Below, piece by piece: positions 35,059 through 43,764 of a stretch of 64,000 nt of DNA; position 1 is the stretch's first letter, and each line of letters starts with the position of its first letter. Source of the stretch: Luteolibacter sp. Y139 (GTDB taxonomy: Bacteria > Verrucomicrobiota > Verrucomicrobiia > Verrucomicrobiales > Akkermansiaceae); contig NZ_JBBUKT010000001.1 in assembly GCF_038066715.1 (NCBI RefSeq), positions 434,001 through 498,000 of the forward strand, read 5' to 3'. The translations under genes were made by a program, and so were the position numbers. The notes beneath the pieces were generated by a model. The model made no database searches. It was not told where the DNA came from and saw only the letters and a program-made list of their open reading frames with translations.

Positions 35059-35787
35059 ATGAATGCACCTGATTTCAACCGCCGTTCGTTCGTGAAGCTT
35101 TCCCTCGCCGCCGGTGCCGTGGCAGCCACGCCGTCCGCCTTCGCTGAGGAAAAGCCCGCGTTTTCCCTCCCCGAGCTCCCCTACAAGACCGCCGACCTGG
35201 AGCCGCACATCGATGCCAAGACGATGGAAATCCATCACGGCAAGCACCACCAGGCCTACATCACCAACCTCAATACCGCCGTCGGCGCAAACGCCGCCCT
35301 CAAGGGCAAGTCGCTCGAGGAACTCGTGACCGGCCTCCCCTCCATCGCCGACGAAGCCGCTCGCAACACCGTCCGCAACAACGCCGGCGGCCACTGGAAC
35401 CACACCTTCTTCTGGGAAATCATGGCCCCCGCCGGCAAAGGCGGCGCACCCGGCGACAAGCTCGCCACCGCCATCAAGTCCTCCTTCGGCTCCATGGATG
35501 ACTTCAAGAAGCTCTTCGGCGAAGCCGCCACCAAGCGCTTCGGCTCCGGCTGGGCCTGGCTCATCGTGAAAGACGGCAAGCTCAAGGTCACCAGCACCCC
35601 GAATCAGGACAATCCCCTCATGAAGGGCATCGTCCCCGACACCGACCTCGGCACCCCCATCCTCGCCCTCGACGTCTGGGAGCACGCCTACTACCTTCAC
35701 TACCAAAACCGCCGCCCCGACTACATCGCCGCCTGGTGGAACGTCGTAAACTGGACCGAAGTCGAAAAACGCTTCGCCAAGGCCTGA
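35059..35787 (+). CDS. Fe/Mn superoxide dismutase with Tat signal peptide
   Basis: 242 residues. Start at 35059 exposes a twin-arginine signal [23 protein letters not shown], so the enzyme is exported folded. The SOD domain begins [17 protein letters not shown] and carries the metal ligands in [12 protein letters not shown] (first His), NHTFFWEIM (second His) and [22 protein letters not shown] (Asp and third His). GGHWNH and residues nearby fit the Fe/Mn class. Divergent from the helicase gene. An exported SOD guards the periplasm from superoxide. Confidence 0.9.
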   Translation: MNAPDFNRRSFVKLSLAAGAVAATPSAFAEEKPAFSLPELPYKTADLEPHIDAKTMEIHHGKHHQAYITNLNTAVGANAALKGKSLEELVTGLPSIADEAARNTVRNNAGGHWNHTFFWEIMAPAGKGGAPGDKLATAIKSSFGSMDDFKKLFGEAATKRFGSGWAWLIVKDGKLKVTSTPNQDNPLMKGIVPDTDLGTPILALDVWEHAYYLHYQNRRPDYIAAWWNVVNWTEVEKRFAKA

Positions 35788-35821
35788 AGCGAGCCCACCA
35801 AGGAGGCCCGCCTCAAGTGTT

Positions 35822-35856
35822 CGTAGTCCCGCCTTTAGGCGGACAGAGCGGTCCCT
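35822..35856. repeat. REP-like palindromic repeat, copy 2
   Basis: CGTAGTCCCGCCTTTAGG followed by CGGACAGAGCGGTCCCT; nearly identical to the copy at 13698-13733. It follows the SOD gene by ~35 bases. The arms CCGCCT / AGGCGG can pair. Confidence 0.65.
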
Positions 35857-35905
35857 AGAGTCCGCTTGAACGAAAAACCGCCGTCCAGCCTCCTACCGCC
35901 ACCCC

Positions 35906-35941
35906 AATCGCGCGTCCTCCCCGGCCGCGCGATTTTTTTTT
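35906..35941 (+). terminator. Intrinsic terminator downstream of SOD
   Basis: Nine-base arms AATCGCGCG and CGCGCGATT with an 11-base loop lead into a run of nine T. It ends the SOD transcript and insulates the next ECF sigma gene, which starts 39 bases later. Confidence 0.85.
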
Positions 35942-35979
35942 GTCCGGTTCCCCGCCCTCGCGGACAGTAGATCCCAGCA

Positions 35980-37644
35980 ATGCCGGAACCCACGGACGCG
36001 GACCTCCTTTCGGACTGGCTCAAACGCCAGCGCGAACCGGCCTTTCACGGCCTCGTCGCCCGCTACGCCGGACTCGTCCACATGGCCGCAATGCGCACCT
36101 GCGACGACGAAACCCTCGCCGCCGAGGCGTCCCAGCTCACCTTCATCACCCTCGCCCGCAAGGCCAACTCCCTCTCCTCCCGCGGCTCCATCGCCGGCTG
36201 GCTGCACCTCACCGCCGTGATGCACGCCAAGAACCTCCTCCGCCAGCACCTCCGCGAATCCCGCAAACGCCAACTCCTGCGCACCCACATGGACACGTCC
36301 CCGCCCGACCACGCCATCGAGGCCTGGAAGCACATGCAGCCGGTGCTGGATGAAGCGCTCGCCTCCCTCTCCACCAGCGACCGGGAGACCCTCCTGCTCC
36401 GCTTCTACCGCTCCCTCAGCGTGAAGGAAATCGCCGCCGCGCTGGGTATCGCCACCGATGCCGCCCAGAAACGCCTCGACCGCGCCACCGAGCGCCTGCG
36501 CCAGCAGCTCGCCCGCCGCGGTTGCCAGGTAGGTGGCACCCTCGGCGCCGCCATGCTGATCGGCCTCGGCGCCGACGCCAAAGCCGCCATACCCGGCATC
36601 GCAACCCTCGCCTCCAAGGCCCTCGCCGCCACCGCGGTCGGAGGAGCCGCCTCATTCACCACCATCGCACTCACCGCCATGACCAAGAAAACCGCCATCA
36701 CCGCCGCCGCAGCCCTTCTGCTTGTCGGCGCCGGAGCAGTCGCCTACATCAATCGCGATTCGGAAAAGCCCGCCGAAAACGCCTCGGCCGCCACCACCGC
36801 AGGCAAGTCCGGCTCCGCCAGCTCCGGCGGCCTCGCCCCCGTCGACGAAGCCGCCCGCGCTGCGAAAGCCAAGCCACGCGACGCAGCGGAGAACCCCGAG
36901 CTCGTCTCGAAGTACGGCGAATCTCGTACCAATCTCTCCAAACACGTCGCCACCAACGTGATCAGCCTGATCGAAGACGGCGTCGAAATGGGCGAGATGG
37001 CCACCACCGGTGAGCACGCGAATGCCTTCGGTGGCCCCCGCGCTCACCTCGGCCGCTCCCTCGGCGACCTGACCCGCAAGCTCAGCCTGACCGAGGAACA
37101 GCAGGACAAGGCCGCTGCCGCACTCGTCGAGTATCAGAAGCGCGAGATCGTCCGCGCCAAAGGAACCATCGACCGCCTCAAAAAGGATCCCACCGCCCTG
37201 ATGAAGTTGATGCTTGCCAGCGACTCCCTCTCCCGCGGCGAGATCACCGAGGAAGAATACAAACAAGCGCAGCTCGCATCCGGCGATGACCTCAAAGGCG
37301 TCATGAACCCCCTCGACCGCAAGAACCTCCGCGGCCAACCCCTCAAGGACGACGAATTCGTCCGCGAATACTCCGCCCTTCTCGATCCCACACAGAGCGA
37401 AACCTTCCAGCGCGAGCTGACCGAGCAGGAATCCCGTGAAGCCTCCGGCAATGGTTCCGGCATTTCCGCAATGCCCTCCATGGAGCTTGAGAAACTGGAC
37501 ACCACCATCGCCTCCGCCAAGAAGCTCACCGAAGGCATGAAGAGCATGATGGAAGGCATGGGAGGCCTCCAGGACCTCGGTCCCATGATCGAACAACAGC
37601 GCAAGGCCCGCGAAGCCCAAGCCCCGGAAAGCACCGATAAGTAA
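35980..37644 (+). CDS. ECF sigma factor with C-terminal transmembrane and extracytoplasmic extension
   Basis: 554 residues. Residues 1-~175 are an ECF sigma factor (region 2: LVARYAGLVHMAAMRTCDDETLAAEASQLTFITLARKA; region 4: LSTSDRETLLLRFYRSLSVKEIAAALGIATDAAQKRLDRATERLR). A Gly/Ala-rich helix (~180-230) and a clear TM helix (TAAAALLLVGAGAVAYI, ~246-263) follow, then ~290 residues outside, partly helical and rich in Glu/Lys/Met. Normal ECF factors are ~180 residues. Such one-piece sigma/membrane proteins are known in Verrucomicrobia and Planctomycetes; signal release may need proteolysis. No separate anti-sigma gene is adjacent. Confidence 0.86.
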   Translation: MPEPTDADLLSDWLKRQREPAFHGLVARYAGLVHMAAMRTCDDETLAAEASQLTFITLARKANSLSSRGSIAGWLHLTAVMHAKNLLRQHLRESRKRQLLRTHMDTSPPDHAIEAWKHMQPVLDEALASLSTSDRETLLLRFYRSLSVKEIAAALGIATDAAQKRLDRATERLRQQLARRGCQVGGTLGAAMLIGLGADAKAAIPGIATLASKALAATAVGGAASFTTIALTAMTKKTAITAAAALLLVGAGAVAYINRDSEKPAENASAATTAGKSGSASSGGLAPVDEAARAAKAKPRDAAENPELVSKYGESRTNLSKHVATNVISLIEDGVEMGEMATTGEHANAFGGPRAHLGRSLGDLTRKLSLTEEQQDKAAAALVEYQKREIVRAKGTIDRLKKDPTALMKLMLASDSLSRGEITEEEYKQAQLASGDDLKGVMNPLDRKNLRGQPLKDDEFVREYSALLDPTQSETFQRELTEQESREASGNGSGISAMPSMELEKLDTTIASAKKLTEGMKSMMEGMGGLQDLGPMIEQQRKAREAQAPESTDK

Positions 37645-37676
37645 GCTAGGGTCTTTCTTCCCCAATCATCTCTTCA

Positions 37677-37689
37677 GCACCAACGGTGC
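37677..37689. repeat. Short palindrome GCACC-AAC-GGTGC
   Basis: A 5-bp stem with an AAC loop, 32 bases after the ECF-fusion stop and just before a strong terminator. Its form (hairpin followed by GAAATCC) looks like a recurring intergenic element, but only one copy is visible here, so this is tentative. Confidence 0.3.
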
Positions 37690-37701
37690 GAAATCCCTCA
37701 G

Positions 37702-37727
37702 CCCCGCCCATCGGGCGGGGTTTTTCG
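37702..37727 (+). terminator. Intrinsic terminator after the ECF fusion gene
   Basis: Perfect 8-bp stem CCCCGCCC / GGGCGGGG with an ATC loop followed by five T. It lies between the end of the ECF fusion gene and convergent queD. Confidence 0.85.
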
Positions 37728-37816
37728 TGCGCAGGCCACGGCGGCCTGAAGGGCAGCGATACGTGCAACGCCCGCCCCACCATCGATCCACCATCCCTCG
37801 GGCGCGTCGGCCTCTC

Positions 37817-38182
37817 TCAAAACTCCCCCCGGAACGAACACCGCGCCGTCGGCGTCTCATAAATCACAATCTCCGCCAGCCCCGGCAACTGCGGCGCCAG
37901 CTTCTTCCAAAACCAACCCGCCATCCGCTCGATCGTCGGACTCTCCAGCCCCTCGATGTCATTGAGATATCCGTGATCCATCAGCTCCAGCAGCGGCCGC
38001 ATCGCCTCCGAGATCCGCTTGTGATCATAGACCCACCCGATCGTCTCATCCACCTCCCCCTCGATCGAGATCTCCACCTTGAAGCTATGCCCGTGCATCC
38101 GCCGGCACTTGTGATCCTCCGGCAGGCTCGGCAGCGTGTGGGCAGCTTCAAAACGGAAATCTTTCGTCAGGCGGGCGCGCAT
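37817..38182 (-). CDS. queD: 6-carboxytetrahydropterin synthase (QueD family)
   Basis: 121 residues from ATG 38182 (MRARLTKDFRFEAAH). Zinc ligands His15 (EAAHTL), His30 and His32 (RMHGHSF) and the catalytic Cys26 (KCRRMHGH) are in place, as are VYDHKRI and the C-terminal IVIYETPTARCSF with the Glu of the T-fold. QueD makes 6-carboxytetrahydropterin for queuosine and 7-deazaguanine synthesis. No queC/queE are in the window, so the pathway genes are dispersed. Confidence 0.9.
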   Translation of the reverse strand: MRARLTKDFRFEAAHTLPSLPEDHKCRRMHGHSFKVEISIEGEVDETIGWVYDHKRISEAMRPLLELMDHGYLNDIEGLESPTIERMAGWFWKKLAPQLPGLAEIVIYETPTARCSFRGEF

Positions 38183-38275
38183 GATTGGAGCAGGGTGACA
38201 GCCCACCCTTGAGGTCGCAACTCATTCGACATTCGATGTTGGACGATCGCTTTCCGCCGTTCACTCTTTCCCCGC

Positions 38276-39052
38276 ATGCCGGATTCCCGACCTGTCGTTC
38301 TCATTCCTAGCTACAATACCGGACCCATCCTCCCCTCGACCGTCGCGGCGGCCTTGGCGCAGGGCGTCCCTGTGCGGGTGGTAATCGACGGCTCTACGGA
38401 CGGCTCCCCGGACCTCCTCCAGCCGCTCCTCTCCGATCCCCGCCTGAAAGTCACCCGCCTCGAAAAGAACGCCGGCAAGGGCTCCGCCGTCCTCCGCGGC
38501 ACCCGCGACGCCCTCGCCGAGGGCTTCACCCACGTCCTCTGCATGGACGCCGATGGCCAGCATCCGGCAGAGATGATCCCCAAATATTTCGAGCTCTCCC
38601 ACCAGCACCCGCAGGCCGCCGTCTTCGGCCGCCCCGTCTTCGATGCCTCCGCGCCCGCCCTCCGGGTCAATGGTCGCAAGGTCTCCAATTTCTGGGCGAA
38701 CCTCGAGACCATGGGCTGGGGCATCGATGACTCGCTCTTCGGCATGCGCCTCTACCCCGCCGCCGAGCTCATCGAAGTCTTCGAAAGCACCTGCTTCGCC
38801 CGCCGCTTCGATTTCGATCCCGAAGTCGCCGTCCGTCTCGCCTGGCGCGGCGTCCCCATCCTGAATCTGCCCACACCGGTCCGCTACCTCAGCCGCGAGG
38901 AAGGTGGCGTTTCGCAATTCCGCTATCTCCGCGACAATGCCCTCCTGACCTGGATGCACACGCGGCTCTTCCTCGGCTTCCTCGTGCGCCTTCCTTGGCT
39001 TGCGCTTCGCGGCGAAAACCCGCTCCATCCCTTCAGCCCGCCTCACCCGTGA
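38276..39052 (+). CDS. GT2-family glycosyltransferase
   Basis: 258 residues with a GT-A fold: VVLIPSYNTGPILPSTVAAAL, RVVIDGSTDGSPDLL, KNAGKGSAVLRGTRDALAEGFTHVLCMDADGQHPAEMI (DxD-type metal motif), as in dolichyl-phosphate-mannose synthase-like enzymes. A C-terminal hydrophobic stretch (MHTRLFLGFLVRLPWLALRG) may dock on the membrane. A GTGA overlap couples it to the methyltransferase downstream. Substrate unknown; likely envelope glycan or glycolipid. Confidence 0.87.
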   Translation: MPDSRPVVLIPSYNTGPILPSTVAAALAQGVPVRVVIDGSTDGSPDLLQPLLSDPRLKVTRLEKNAGKGSAVLRGTRDALAEGFTHVLCMDADGQHPAEMIPKYFELSHQHPQAAVFGRPVFDASAPALRVNGRKVSNFWANLETMGWGIDDSLFGMRLYPAAELIEVFESTCFARRFDFDPEVAVRLAWRGVPILNLPTPVRYLSREEGGVSQFRYLRDNALLTWMHTRLFLGFLVRLPWLALRGENPLHPFSPPHP

Positions 39053-39699
39053 CCGCTGAACTGCCCAAAAAACTCGCCGCCCCTTTCCCAGGCATCTGGG
39101 ACCGCTGCTACGTGGGCTCGAAGGTGAAGACCGACCCGCTCTACGGCGCGGTGCTCGATGAGCTCTCCGGTTCCCCCCTCCCCCTGCTCGATCTCGGCTG
39201 CGGCCTCGGCCTGCTCGCCTTCTACCTCCGCGAGTGTGGCCTGAATTTTCCCATCCACGGCGTCGACTACGATTCCCGGAAAATCGCCTCCGCGCGGCGA
39301 GCATCCACCGCCCTGAAGCATCGCGATCTCTCCTTCGACACCCACGATGCCCGCAAAGGCCTGCCCGAACACTCGGGCAACGTCACCATTCTCGATATCC
39401 TCCAGTTCTTCACACCTGAGCAGCAGGAAAAGCTGTTAGGCTTGGCCGCCTCCCGCGTCGCCCCCGGCGGCAAGCTCGTCATCCGCTCCGGCCTCCGCGA
39501 TGACTCGCGCCGCTTCAAGGTCACCGTCTTCTGCGACTACCTCGCGAAGCTCACCTTCTGGATGAAGGCAGCCCCGACGCACTACCCCTCCGCCGAGGAA
39601 TTCGAGCGCATCCTTTCCCCCCACGGACAGGTGCGAGTCTCCCCGCTATGGGGCGGCACCCCGTTCAACAATCACCTGATCGTGCTGGAGAAGGCGTAG
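39049..39699 (+). CDS. SAM-dependent class I methyltransferase
   Basis: 216 residues starting at GTG 39049, which overlaps the stop of the glycosyltransferase (GTGA); the reading frame has no other plausible start nearby. Motif I LLDLGCGLGLLAFYL, a helix GVDYDSRKIASARRAS (acidic motif II) and VTILDILQFFTPEQQEKLLG (motif IV) are visible. With GT2, deacetylase and acyltransferase genes nearby it probably methylates a lipid- or glycan-linked precursor. Its 3' end overlaps the convergent deacetylase gene by 35 bases. Confidence 0.83.
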   Translation: MTAELPKKLAAPFPGIWDRCYVGSKVKTDPLYGAVLDELSGSPLPLLDLGCGLGLLAFYLRECGLNFPIHGVDYDSRKIASARRASTALKHRDLSFDTHDARKGLPEHSGNVTILDILQFFTPEQQEKLLGLAASRVAPGGKLVIRSGLRDDSRRFKVTVFCDYLAKLTFWMKAAPTHYPSAEEFERILSPHGQVRVSPLWGGTPFNNHLIVLEKA

Positions 39700-40882
39700 G
39701 CCTCCCCGCGGCAGGCAAGGTTGTTAGAACTCCCTCCATCACCCCGAGCGCCGTCGTGGTTGCCTCGTGCAGCAGCAGGATATCCCCATCCTTCGCCCCA
39801 TCTGTTAGATCCCTCACGATACCGTCCACATCGGACCGCACCGTGTCGTAGGCCCGCTTGCGCCATCCCACGAGCTCAAGCCCCAGCTCTCTCAGCACCG
39901 GATGCGTGAACCAATTCCGGTGCCCCGCCGGAGCACGGAAAAACCGGACCTTCACCCCGGTAGTCTCTTCGATCGCACGCTGGCACTCGGAGATCTCGCG
40001 CCGCGTCCGTACCGGCCCATAGCTCCAGAAAAATCCAACCGGGTGAGTCATCGTGTGGTTCCCCAGTTCATGCCCGCGCCGCACGATCTCCTGCGCCAAC
40101 TCCGGGAAACGTCGTACTTTCTCCCCGATCACGAAAAACACCGCCTTCCGGCCATGCTGGTCCAGCAGATCCAGGATCGCCGGAGTATCATCCGGATCGG
40201 GACCATCGTCGATCGTCAGCAGCATATCCTTCCCCTCCGCACGTCGCGTAATCGGCCCGAAGATGCGAGCATTCGGAAGAAAGGTGCCACAGACCCACAA
40301 AATGCCTGCCACACCAAGCACGGACAGCCCAGCAGGCAATCCGTAGCGCCATCCGACAAACACAGCCGGCACATGGATCACCGCCCAGATGAACCAGCGG
40401 AAGCCCGCCGTGCAGGTAGCGGAGTGAACCATGATCCCCCGCCAAGCCAGACAGACCACGGACATCGCATTGAGCGCCACCACGCCAAGCCATACCGCGG
40501 CAGCCCAGCGCACCCCGCTCTCCTCCACGAACCATCCCTGCCACACCGCCCACGCCACCAGCAGCACGTTCCACCGCTGCCACTGGCTGGGCGGATTCTT
40601 TCCACCGATCGTGAAGGCGACGAAATGGAACAGCAAAAACAACACCGGCAGCACCCCGCCCCACGCCAGCCACGAATCTCCCAGCCTCCACAGCCCATCG
40701 AATACCGCCGCACCCGCCACCAGCGGAACCAGCACCGACAGCACCCGCCACTCAAACCGATGATGCCCCGCTCCATCCGTCATGTGGACGGCATCCCCGG
40801 ACAGCGGCTTCCAGCACCCGCCGAAGATTTGGAAAAACGATGTCACCGCCCTGTTAGGGCGATCCTTCTCCAGCTCGATCAC
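39665..40882 (-). CDS. Membrane polysaccharide deacetylase (NodB domain)
   Basis: 405 residues from GTG 40882, overlapping the acyltransferase stop as GTGA. About five hydrophobic segments occupy residues ~45-190. The NodB catalytic domain follows: LLTIDDGPDPDDTPAILDLL (motif 1 with catalytic/ metal Asp), GHELGNHTMTHP (motif 2, His-x3-His), FFRAPAGHRN (motif 3) and DGDILLLHEA (motif 5). It removes acetyl groups from surface polysaccharides, probably on a membrane-linked chain. Confidence 0.85.
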   Translation of the reverse strand: MIELEKDRPNRAVTSFFQIFGGCWKPLSGDAVHMTDGAGHHRFEWRVLSVLVPLVAGAAVFDGLWRLGDSWLAWGGVLPVLFLLFHFVAFTIGGKNPPSQWQRWNVLLVAWAVWQGWFVEESGVRWAAAVWLGVVALNAMSVVCLAWRGIMVHSATCTAGFRWFIWAVIHVPAVFVGWRYGLPAGLSVLGVAGILWVCGTFLPNARIFGPITRRAEGKDMLLTIDDGPDPDDTPAILDLLDQHGRKAVFFVIGEKVRRFPELAQEIVRRGHELGNHTMTHPVGFFWSYGPVRTRREISECQRAIEETTGVKVRFFRAPAGHRNWFTHPVLRELGLELVGWRKRAYDTVRSDVDGIVRDLTDGAKDGDILLLHEATTTALGVMEGVLTTLPAAGRPTPSPARSGDC

Positions 40883-41814
40883 GCCGCGCCTCCCTTCTCC
40901 CGGCGCAATACGGGCTCGAAGACAAACCACTGCTTCCAGTGCTCCTTCACGCCACTGAGAATCGCCCCCGCCCAGATCGGCGTCGCAGCATCCTCACCAC
41001 GACCCCGCACCCGCGCTGGCAGCTCCAGCGGCGCATGCACCTGCACCCGATAACGCCGCCACCCATCGCGCACGATGAATAGCGGAAACACCGCCGCCCC
41101 GGTAATCCGTGCCAGATAAAGCGGCCCCCTTGGCAAGCGCATCAGCAGCCCCGGCTCCACCTCGGTCTCCATCGGCGAGACCTCGAAGATCACGCGATCC
41201 CCCTGCACCGCCACGATGTCACCTTGATTGAGATACCGCGCCAGCTCCACGCCTAACATCTCGCCGCCATGGTTGAAGCAGGTGCGGAAATGCGGATTCA
41301 GCCGCTCCTTTTCCGCGATCTCCTCCTCACGCAGCGCCTGCATCTCCGGCTCACGCTCCGGCGCGCGCACCGCATAAATCGTCCGCCCGAATTTCTCCGA
41401 AAACAACGGAGCCGCCATGTCATAGTTTCCCATGTGGGCCGTTAGAACCACGCACCCCTCCGGGCGCGACCTGAGATCATCGAAGTGCTCGAGCCCTTCG
41501 ATGATCCAATCCACCCCACCGGTCCCCGTCTCACACCGCATCGCATCCACATACGTGAAGGCGAAATTCAGGAACACCCGGTAAGCCCCCACACACGCCC
41601 GCAGGCCCGACCACGACGGGAACAGCGCCTTCAGATTCCCCGTCACCGCCCGCCGCTGCGACTTCGCCACCAGGAAGAACAGCAGCGTCCACGGCGGGAT
41701 CAGCACCGGCTCCAGGAACCACGGCGCCACCTTCAGCCCGCGCATCAGCAGACGCGTCGGCAGGTCACCGAAGACCCCGATGCGCCGCCAGCGGCTCTGC
41801 TTTTTCTCCTCCAA
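40879..41814 (-). CDS. LpxL/HtrB-like lysophospholipid acyltransferase
   Basis: 311 residues. The acyltransferase box VLTAHMGNYDMAAPLF contains the H-x4-D pair, followed by VRAPEREP, HGGEMLGVELARYLNQGDIVAVQGDRV, and LPRGPLYLARITGAAVFPLFI, typical of lipid A and related LPLATs. Hydrophobic N-terminus anchors it at the inner membrane. Linked to the deacetylase, and near GT2 and methyltransferase genes, it may build an unusual glycolipid. The set does not include a ketosynthase, so I do not call an aryl polyene cluster. Confidence 0.85.
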   Translation of the reverse strand: MEEKKQSRWRRIGVFGDLPTRLLMRGLKVAPWFLEPVLIPPWTLLFFLVAKSQRRAVTGNLKALFPSWSGLRACVGAYRVFLNFAFTYVDAMRCETGTGGVDWIIEGLEHFDDLRSRPEGCVVLTAHMGNYDMAAPLFSEKFGRTIYAVRAPEREPEMQALREEEIAEKERLNPHFRTCFNHGGEMLGVELARYLNQGDIVAVQGDRVIFEVSPMETEVEPGLLMRLPRGPLYLARITGAAVFPLFIVRDGWRRYRVQVHAPLELPARVRGRGEDAATPIWAGAILSGVKEHWKQWFVFEPVLRREKGGAA

Positions 41815-41854
41815 GGCCCGGCGAGGTAAGCGGGCATCCCCGCCACGGGCAAGT

Positions 41855-42991
41855 TCAGCGTTCCTCTCCGCCCACGAACGTCTTCGCCACGCTGTAGTCG
41901 TTGTTGAGCAGGACCAGGTCCGCTAGGAAGCCCGGCGCGATCCTGCCCAGATCCTCCAGACCCAGCGAGCGGGCCTGATTCCACGAGGTCACCTTGATCA
42001 CCTCGTGCAGCGGCAGCCCGGTCGAGCCGACCATGTTCCGGAATCCTTCGTTGGCCAGCAGCGTGGAGCCGGCCAGCGCGCCGCCATCCTTGAGACGGGC
42101 GATGCGGTCGTTCACGACCACTTCCAGCCCACCCAGATTGATCTCCCCCTCCACGATCCACGACGCGGCCACCGAGTCGGTGATCATCATCAGGCGGTCG
42201 ATCGGGATCGTCGTGAAAACCAGCCGCAGCATATCCGGCGAGAGGTGGATCAAGTCGGCAATCAGCTCGATCATCAGGCGATCGTCCACCATGCCCGCAC
42301 CGATCACGCCGATCTCGCGGTGATGCAGCGGCGTCATCGCATTGCCGTAGTGCGTCAGATGGCTCAGGCCGGCATCACAGGCGGCGAAAACCTGCGCCGC
42401 CGTCGCCGAGGTGTGCGCCGCCGAGCACGTGATCCCGATCTCCCGGCAGCCCTCGATGAGTTCCAGAGCACCCGGCATTTCCGGTGCCAGGGACAGGATC
42501 GAAACGGGCATGATCGCATGCAGTTCCTCGATCTCCGTGAAATCCGGCGGGCGCACGTACTGCGGGTTCTGGGCCCCGGCGCGCTCCTTGTTGATAAAGG
42601 GGCCCTCGACATGCATCCCCGGGCAACGGGTCAGGCCGCCCTGGTCGCGGAAGGCAGCGATCTTGGCCGCGATCGACTTCAGCTTCTCCCGCGGCTGCGT
42701 CAGCGTGGTCGGCAGCCAGGTGGTCACACCTTCCTGGAGCTTCCGCTTCGCGATGTGGCGCAGCGATTCCAGCGAGTCATCGCACGTGTCCGCCCCATCC
42801 GCCCCGTGGCTGTGGATGTCGATGAAGCCGGGAATGACAATCTTCCCCGCCGCATCGAGCTTGTAATCAGCGCTCGGCAGGTTGTTGCCCTCGACCACGG
42901 CTTCGATGCGATCGCCTTCGATCAGGACGGCTGCGCGGGCCAGATCCAGGTCCGGCGAGACGACCCGCGCATTGGTGATGAGCTTTCTCAT
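41855..42991 (-). CDS. nagA: N-acetylglucosamine-6-phosphate deacetylase
   Basis: 378 residues from ATG 42991. Amidohydrolase fold: IVIPGFIDIHSHGADGADTCD, CPGMHVEGPFINKERAGAQ (metal Glu), ITCSAAHTSATAAQVFAAC (His), LSHLTHYGNAMTPLHHRE (His) and LMMITDSVAAS (catalytic Asp). NagA makes glucosamine 6-phosphate and acetate from GlcNAc-6-P in amino-sugar and cell-wall recycling. No nagB is adjacent. Confidence 0.92.
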   Translation of the reverse strand: MRKLITNARVVSPDLDLARAAVLIEGDRIEAVVEGNNLPSADYKLDAAGKIVIPGFIDIHSHGADGADTCDDSLESLRHIAKRKLQEGVTTWLPTTLTQPREKLKSIAAKIAAFRDQGGLTRCPGMHVEGPFINKERAGAQNPQYVRPPDFTEIEELHAIMPVSILSLAPEMPGALELIEGCREIGITCSAAHTSATAAQVFAACDAGLSHLTHYGNAMTPLHHREIGVIGAGMVDDRLMIELIADLIHLSPDMLRLVFTTIPIDRLMMITDSVAASWIVEGEINLGGLEVVVNDRIARLKDGGALAGSTLLANEGFRNMVGSTGLPLHEVIKVTSWNQARSLGLEDLGRIAPGFLADLVLLNNDYSVAKTFVGGEER

Positions 42992-43116
42992 GTTGTTAGA
43001 AGGGAGGCGTGACGCGACAGCTTCTGTGACGAAGCCGCCGGTTTGGCGAGCCGGGATTTTTGCGGATTCGCGCACCGGCGGCTTGGCAGCGGGCAAGCGG
43101 CCGCTATCGGTGGGGC

Positions 43117-43698
43117 ATGGGAAAGGCCATCTTGAATCTTGCCGGAGCCATCTCGTTCGTCCTCGCCGTGACCGGCTGCGGCAGCGGTCGGCTCGAGAAA
43201 TGGGAAAATATTACAAGCGCCCATGACGGAACGCTCAAGCCCGGCTCCGACCTCCTCGGCGTGACGGTCCCGGTGCTGCGCGCGCGCGGGCTGGAGCAGG
43301 TCTGGGGCGCGCCAAAGATCCAGCGCGATGGCGAGGGCGGCTACTGCCTGACCTACGCCGATCCCGGGAAGTCCTCCTCCCGCCTCATGATCTACGGCAT
43401 GGCAGATCCCCTGCCGAAGCTCTCTTCCCCGCCGAAGCTTGGCGGCGAGCAAATGCACAATAACACCCTCACCGGCTACGAGCACGAGCAGCAGTGGCGC
43501 ACGGTGACCATCGCCGAGGAAAAGGTCCGCTGGTTCCAGCAACCGGCCCACAGCAGGTCGGACGGAGCCTCCTTCAGCACCGAGGGCTTCACCCTCAAGG
43601 GTCCGGACGGCAACAAGGGCCACTACCGGCTGGTCGCGGAAAGCGGCGATGACGGCCCGGAAGCGGTCGCCCGCTGGTTCGCCAGCGTGTCGTTCTAA
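43117..43698 (+). CDS. Lipoprotein of unknown function
   Basis: 193 residues from ATG 43117, giving a signal peptide with lipobox VTGC (MGKAILNLAGAISFVLAVTGC); an upstream ATG at 43060 is in frame but adds an unlikely leader. The mature protein is beta-rich with GLEQVWGAPKIQRDGEGGYCL. I recognise no family. Promoter region is shared head-to-head with nagA. Confidence 0.7.
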   Translation: MGKAILNLAGAISFVLAVTGCGSGRLEKWENITSAHDGTLKPGSDLLGVTVPVLRARGLEQVWGAPKIQRDGEGGYCLTYADPGKSSSRLMIYGMADPLPKLSSPPKLGGEQMHNNTLTGYEHEQQWRTVTIAEEKVRWFQQPAHSRSDGASFSTEGFTLKGPDGNKGHYRLVAESGDDGPEAVARWFASVSF

Positions 43699-43764
43699 AC
43701 GGGGAAGACCGTCACTGAAGAATGGCTGACAAGGGCTGATCGGGCTGCTAGGTGACAGGCCCGA

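Noticed and set aside
38276..41814. Aryl polyene biosynthesis cluster
   Set aside because: Accessory enzymes (GT2, methyltransferase, acyltransferase) fit, but no ketosynthase, acyl carrier protein or dehydratase is present.
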